A stretch of 64,000 bases of DNA from positions 33,311 through 97,310 of IMG/VR virus record IMGVR_UViG_3300047321_000445; one strand, 5' to 3'. The translations under genes were made by a program, and so were the position numbers. Every line of letters begins with the position of its first letter. Position 1 is the first letter of the stretch. Positions 61,586-64,000 of the stretch are shown piece by piece. The DNA comes from a virus. Under the pieces are notes generated by a model, which was given only the letters and a program-made list of their open reading frames with translations, had not been told where the DNA came from and did no database searches.

Positions 61586-62106
61586 GCGCGCGGAGCCTCC
61601 TTGCGGGGCCGGCCAATCTTCCTGCCCTGCTTCTCCCATGCGTCCTTGAAGGCGCGCACCTGGTAGGCGAAGTAGATGGGGCCTGCCTTGAGATGGGCTA
61701 CGGGCTGGGCGTGCTCCTGGAACAGGGCCGTCTGCGTGAGCTGCGCGGCGCGCTGCCGACTGGCGACGCCCAGCATCTCCTTGAGGTCCGCGATCCCAAC
61801 GAGGTCCGGGATGGGCAGGGGCTCGCGGTTGCGGCGGTCGAGCTCTTCCTCCGTGACGACCTCGATGCCTACGACCGCGGCGCGCCCGTAGACGGCCTGC
61901 ACGGCGCGGTCGCAGACGGCCAGGGCGGCGGGCACGGCGCGCTCGACGGTGGGCTCCTCCACGAAGACGCGCATGGAGAAGTTGCCGTTGGGGGCGGGGC
62001 TGACCGTGGCGTGGTAGCCGTCCAGGTGGTCGATGGCGGTGTCATAGGCGTCGTCGGGCACGCGGGCGCCGTACTCCACGTACACGCTCCATGCGGGGGG
62101 GTTCAT
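61582..62106 (-). CDS. HTH protein downstream of the HicA-like gene
   Basis: 174 aa; ATG at 62106 with GGAAGGA upstream. Residues about 1-95 look like a ferredoxin-like alpha/beta domain (AWSVYVEYGARVPDDAYDTA, ATVSPAPNGNFSMRVFVEEP). Residues about 105-170 contain a MerR-type HTH (LVGIADLKEMLGVASRQRAA, HLKAGPIYFAYQVRAFKDAW) with a basic end (KIGRPRKEAPRA). It could act as the antitoxin or regulator of the HicA-like toxin but is not a standard HicB. Confidence 0.7.
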   Translation of the reverse strand: MNPPAWSVYVEYGARVPDDAYDTAIDHLDGYHATVSPAPNGNFSMRVFVEEPTVERAVPAALAVCDRAVQAVYGRAAVVGIEVVTEEELDRRNREPLPIPDLVGIADLKEMLGVASRQRAAQLTQTALFQEHAQPVAHLKAGPIYFAYQVRAFKDAWEKQGRKIGRPRKEAPRA

Positions 62107-62130
62107 CGGGGTCCTTCCGGTGAGGGCCGT

Positions 62131-62161
62131 GGGGGCCGCCCAAGTCGAGTGGGCGGCCCCC
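62131..62161 (-). repeat. Intercistronic hairpin, ACTCGACTT loop (minus strand)
   Basis: A perfect 11-bp stem (GGGGGCCGCCC with GGGCGGCCCCC) whose loop reads ACTCGACTT on the minus strand, the strand of transcription here. It shows that the family is oriented with the mRNA and occurs 50 kb from the main array. Confidence 0.8.
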
Positions 62162-62171
62162 GTGGTGTGGA

Positions 62172-62372
62172 TCAGTGCGGCCACTTGAAGCCAGCTCGTC
62201 GGCAGTCGGCGAGGCAGTTCTTCATGGTGCGGTGGTCGCTTGGGGTGCTGGGGAGGGTGGTGACTCGCTGGCCCTTCTTGCGGACGACCAGGTGCGTGCT
62301 GTTCCTCCCCTTGGTCACTTCGAACCCTTGTGCTTCAAGTTCCTTGATGAGCGTCCTCAGGTCCTTGTTCAC
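62172..62372 (-). CDS. HicA-like toxin
   Basis: 66 aa; GTG at 62372. The sequence DLRTLIKELEAQGFEVTKGR, NSTHLVVRKKGQRVTTLPST is the small dsRNA-binding-like fold of HicA mRNA interferases, with the catalytic His in the STHLVV strand, where HicA proteins have G-S-H-x-x. Translation-blocking RNA cleavage is expected if active. It is first in a three-gene minus operon with an HTH gene; an operator-like dyad lies upstream. Confidence 0.78.
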   Translation of the reverse strand: MNKDLRTLIKELEAQGFEVTKGRNSTHLVVRKKGQRVTTLPSTPSDHRTMKNCLADCRRAGFKWPH

Positions 62373-62392
62373 CGTAGCCCCTTTCCCTGTCC

Positions 62393-62432
62393 GTTGACAA
62401 GGATATTACGTCGTAACCCTTGTCAACGTCAA
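62393..62432 (-). promoter_or_regulatory. Promoter/operator of the HicA-like operon
   Basis: On the minus strand, TTGACG (62427-62432), an 18-bp spacer and TAATAT (62403-62408) form the promoter. A perfect dyad, GTTGACAAGG-N15-CCTTGTCAAC (62393-62427), covers it, with an inner TTACG-T-CGTAA. This fits autorepression by a toxin-antitoxin complex. Confidence 0.7.
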
Positions 62433-62536
62433 CCCTTTTTATGGAGGGAACTGCGCTTGACCTGCAAGGACACCACGCGCGCGCGACTTCAGCCGAACAC
62501 CCTGTAGCGGCGCGTACGAGCCGCTACCCTTGCCCC

Positions 62537-62785
62537 ATGGCGAAGAAGCAGATCAACGTGCGTGTGGACGAAGACGTGTATGCCGGGATCGAGGAGCGCG
62601 CGGCGGCGGCCGGTATGGAGGTGGCCGACTACGCCCGCCAGGTGCTCGCCGACGAAGGCAACGACCTGCGGCACCGGTTCCTCGACGCGGCCCAGCACTA
62701 CGCGGAGGAGTGGGGCCCGCACTTTGCCGAGCGGTTCGGCCACCCCGCGCCCGCTCAGGATGAGGCGCGCGGGCGGGCAGCGTGA
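62537..62785 (+). CDS. Ribbon-helix-helix antitoxin-like protein
   Basis: 82 aa; ATG 62537. KKQINVRVDEDVYAGIEERA, AAAGMEVADYARQVLADEG is a classic RHH DNA-binding fold; the C-terminal half would wrap the toxin. There is no Shine-Dalgarno, and TACCCT lies 7 nt before the ATG, so the transcript may be leaderless. Stop overlaps the next gene. Confidence 0.75.
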   Translation: MAKKQINVRVDEDVYAGIEERAAAAGMEVADYARQVLADEGNDLRHRFLDAAQHYAEEWGPHFAERFGHPAPAQDEARGRAA

Positions 62786-63165
62786 TCGTGCGCATTGACG
62801 GTGCGTGGCTGCTGGACGTCGCGCACCGGCACCTGCCAGGCGACCCGGACGTCACCGACTGGGGGACGATCGAGGCCGCCGTGGCCCGGCACGCCGCGCA
62901 GGTCATGGAACGGTACGTCTATCCCGAGCCACACCATCGGGCGGCGTCCCTCATGCACCAGCTCATCCGGTGCCCGGCGCTGGAGTACGGCAACGAGCTG
63001 TTCGGGGCCGTGACCGCCGCGGCGTACCTGACGGTGTCCGGGGTCGTGGTGACGGTCGACTTCAAGCAGGCGGCGGACCTGGCCGAGCGGATCGCCCGCG
63101 ACGGGCTGGACGTGCGCCAGGTCGCCGAGGAGATCAAGGGCTGGGCGGGGAGGGGACCGCGATGA
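62782..63165 (+). CDS. Fic/Doc-like toxin, degenerate motif
   Basis: 127 aa; GTG 62782 overlaps the antitoxin stop. The order of helices and the segment HHRAASLMHQLIRCPALEYG, NELFGAVTAAAYLTVSGVVV match Doc-type Fic proteins, but the HxFx(D/E)GN motif is altered to CPALEYGN, losing the catalytic His and changing the metal position. It may be inactive or act differently. Stop overlaps the next ATG. Confidence 0.65.
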   Translation: MIVRIDGAWLLDVAHRHLPGDPDVTDWGTIEAAVARHAAQVMERYVYPEPHHRAASLMHQLIRCPALEYGNELFGAVTAAAYLTVSGVVVTVDFKQAADLAERIARDGLDVRQVAEEIKGWAGRGPR

Positions 63166-63512
63166 CGACGGTGTGCGTGAACGACACGGATGGAGACGGG
63201 AACTGCGCCGCGTGCGCACGGAACCCGCAGGCTCTGTGTCCGGCCGTGGGGACCAGCGGGGCAGCCAGTAACGCTAAGCGCTGGGAGTTCCCGTCGGCGG
63301 GGTGGGCCACCGGATCGAGTAGCCGTCACACGGCGATCTCCGCCGAACCTGCCCGTTCGCGCTTCCTCCAGGCCGCTGTCCGGCAGGCGCCGGAGCAGAA
63401 CACCTGGTCAGATCGGGTGAAGTACCCAGGAGCAAGACGACGGCCGCACGTCCGGCAGGCTGGTCCGGCCCCGATCGTGTGGGCGGCCATGAGGTCCAGG
63501 CCACGGCCGTAA
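63162..63512 (+). pseudogene. Small Cys-rich ORF disrupted by the 33-bp repeat
   Basis: ATG 63162 overlaps the Fic-like stop. The first 27 codons (TVCVNDTDGDGNCAACARNP, QALCP) look like a normal small protein, but from 63,241 the frame runs into repeat copy 1 and then opposite the minus-strand zinc-finger gene, where it lacks coding character. I read it as a gene whose 3' end was replaced by the repeat; a short real protein is not excluded. Confidence 0.4.
63241..63273 (+). repeat. 33-bp repeat copy 1
   Basis: Begins CGGCCGTGGGGACCAG and matches copy 2 (63,671-63,703) at 29 of 33 positions, same orientation. Confidence 0.75.
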
Positions 63513-63631
63513 CGACGGTATTGCCGGAACCAGGCCGACTTGCACGCGGTCGAGCAGTACCGCCGCCGCGGCGCCGAGCTCGAAGGCAGCGGCTCGTGGC
63601 ACATCGCGCAGGCCCGCTGCGTGCCAGCCAT
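63326..63631 (-). CDS. Double zinc-finger protein
   Basis: 101 aa; ATG at 63631. Two related units: CAMCHEPLPSSSAPRRRYCS, TACKSAWFRQY and CRTCGRRLAPGYF, TRSDQVFCSGACRTAAWRKR, each C-x2-C...C-x3-C with a basic aromatic follow-on. This resembles small actinobacterial zinc-binding proteins. It lies between copy 1 and the inverted pair of the 33-bp repeat, as if carried by that unit. Confidence 0.72.
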   Translation of the reverse strand: MAGTQRACAMCHEPLPSSSAPRRRYCSTACKSAWFRQYRRYGRGLDLMAAHTIGAGPACRTCGRRLAPGYFTRSDQVFCSGACRTAAWRKRERAGSAEIAV

Positions 63632-63660
63632 ACCTCCGGTCTACGCCCATCGCCGTCCGC

Positions 63661-63951
63661 GTGCCAGTACCGGCCTTGGGGACCAGTGGGGCAGCCGTTA
63701 ACGGCGCCCCCACTGGTCCCCAAGGCCGGTGTCGCCGGCCGAAGTACCTGACCGTCGCCCAGGCTGCCGAGGAACTGGACGTGTCGGAGGATTTCCTCGA
63801 GCGTCTGCTGACCAGCAGGGAGATTCCGTTGCGGCTGGACGGGAATCAGTTGTTGCTGCTGACCTCCTGGGTCCAGCAGTTCAAGCGGCAAGACATCCTC
63901 GGTCGCCGTCTTGTTGCCGAGGGAGTCCGGGGGCCAGCGCGCCAGCAGTAG
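63661..63951 (+). CDS. HTH protein whose 5' end overlaps the inverted repeat
   Basis: 96 aa from GTG 63661, without a clear ribosome site. The domain (RRPKYLTVAQAAEELDVSED, FLERLLTSREIPLRLDGNQL) is a MerR/excisionase-type HTH. The first 25 residues are encoded by the inverted repeat and look unlike protein, so the original start was probably displaced by it. Confidence 0.6.
   Translation: MPVPALGTSGAAVNGAPTGPQGRCRRPKYLTVAQAAEELDVSEDFLERLLTSREIPLRLDGNQLLLLTSWVQQFKRQDILGRRLVAEGVRGPARQQ
63669..63730. repeat. Perfect 23-bp inverted repeat (repeat copies 2 and 3)
   Basis: Left arm 63,669-63,691 and right arm 63,708-63,730 are exact complements (core TTGGGGACCAGTGGGG). The 16-nt centre contains the palindrome GCCGTTAACGGC. 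The left part is copy 2 of the 33-bp repeat; the right arm is a shorter inverted copy. Confidence 0.85.
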
Positions 63952-64000
63952 TGGAGTGGAGAGGGGCGGGGTGGCCGTGTGGTCGGGCCCCACCCCCCGC
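63952..64000. other. Window end, no gene seen
   Basis: Only a GC-rich inverted repeat (GGGGTGG with CCACCCC) is visible, possibly a terminator for the preceding HTH gene. Confidence 0.4.

Noticed and set aside
63952-64000. Terminal GC-rich inverted repeat as a linear replicon end
   Set aside because: A single short hairpin does not resemble the multi-palindrome telomeres of Streptomyces replicons, and the window is an arbitrary cut.

Overview
The window is GC-rich actinobacterial DNA, almost certainly from Streptomyces or a close relative. The evidence is codon use with G/C third positions, frequent GTG starts, and families typical of Streptomyces elements: DUF3560, DUF6415, DUF2637, a KorSA-like GntR repressor and a TraB/FtsK-type translocase. 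It carries both plasmid-style conjugation and regulation genes and a complete siphovirus virion and lysis block. I read it as a phage-plasmid or plasmid-like prophage rather than ordinary chromosome. No RNA polymerase, ribosomal, tRNA, rRNA or CRISPR features were seen.

Layout. (1) 1-10,536: a DUF3560 gene cut by the window edge, then fifteen small plus-strand genes, mostly unknown but including one PP2C-type phosphatase. Seven of them are preceded by copies of one promoter (TTGCTT, 17 bp, TACTCT-like) with a CCGAC-N10-GTCGG dyad over the -35 box. Most are separated by hairpins whose stems vary while the loop stays ACTCGACTT. (2) 10,558-19,480: the GntR/UTRA repressor, a DUF6415/radical SAM/isoaspartyl-methyltransferase-like operon, a likely leaderless HTH gene, two small genes, then a minus-strand group (zinc-binding DEDDh exonuclease, small hypothetical, winged-helix replication-type protein) facing an HTH gene flanked by 23-bp dyads. 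(3) 19,543-25,020: transfer module with a DUF2637 membrane/coiled-coil protein, two small genes, the TraB/FtsK ATPase and a membrane protein. (4) 25,118-33,426: lipoprotein, excisionase-like HTH, small genes, then a tight metabolic operon: Gp88-like, ParB-like, cupin, PP-loop enzyme, class II glutaminase, IbrA-like PP-loop enzyme, IbrB-like ParB protein and aldehyde dehydrogenase. (5) 33,454-58,922: terminase, portal-MuF, prohead protease, capsid, connectors, tail tube, frameshifted chaperones, tape measure, tail tip, papain-like protease, GH25 endolysin and holin-like proteins. (6) 59,090-64,000: a tyrosine-recombinase-like protein lacking the usual C-terminal motifs, a His-rich membrane/secreted protein, a HicA-like operon, an RHH/Fic-like pair and a locus with three copies of a 33-bp sequence, two of which form a 23-bp inverted repeat.

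How it may work together (inference). The GntR repressor probably acts at TGTCCTAGGACA palindromes that lie in front of its own gene, the radical SAM operon and the transfer operon, so cargo and transfer would share one switch. The accessory array would be controlled by a different factor at the repeated promoters, with hairpins tuning expression between cistrons. The virion block is in standard siphovirus order. The strongest candidates for undescribed biology are the invariant-loop hairpin family, its promoter partner, and the amidotransferase/PP-loop/IbrAB/aldehyde dehydrogenase operon placed directly before the terminase genes.
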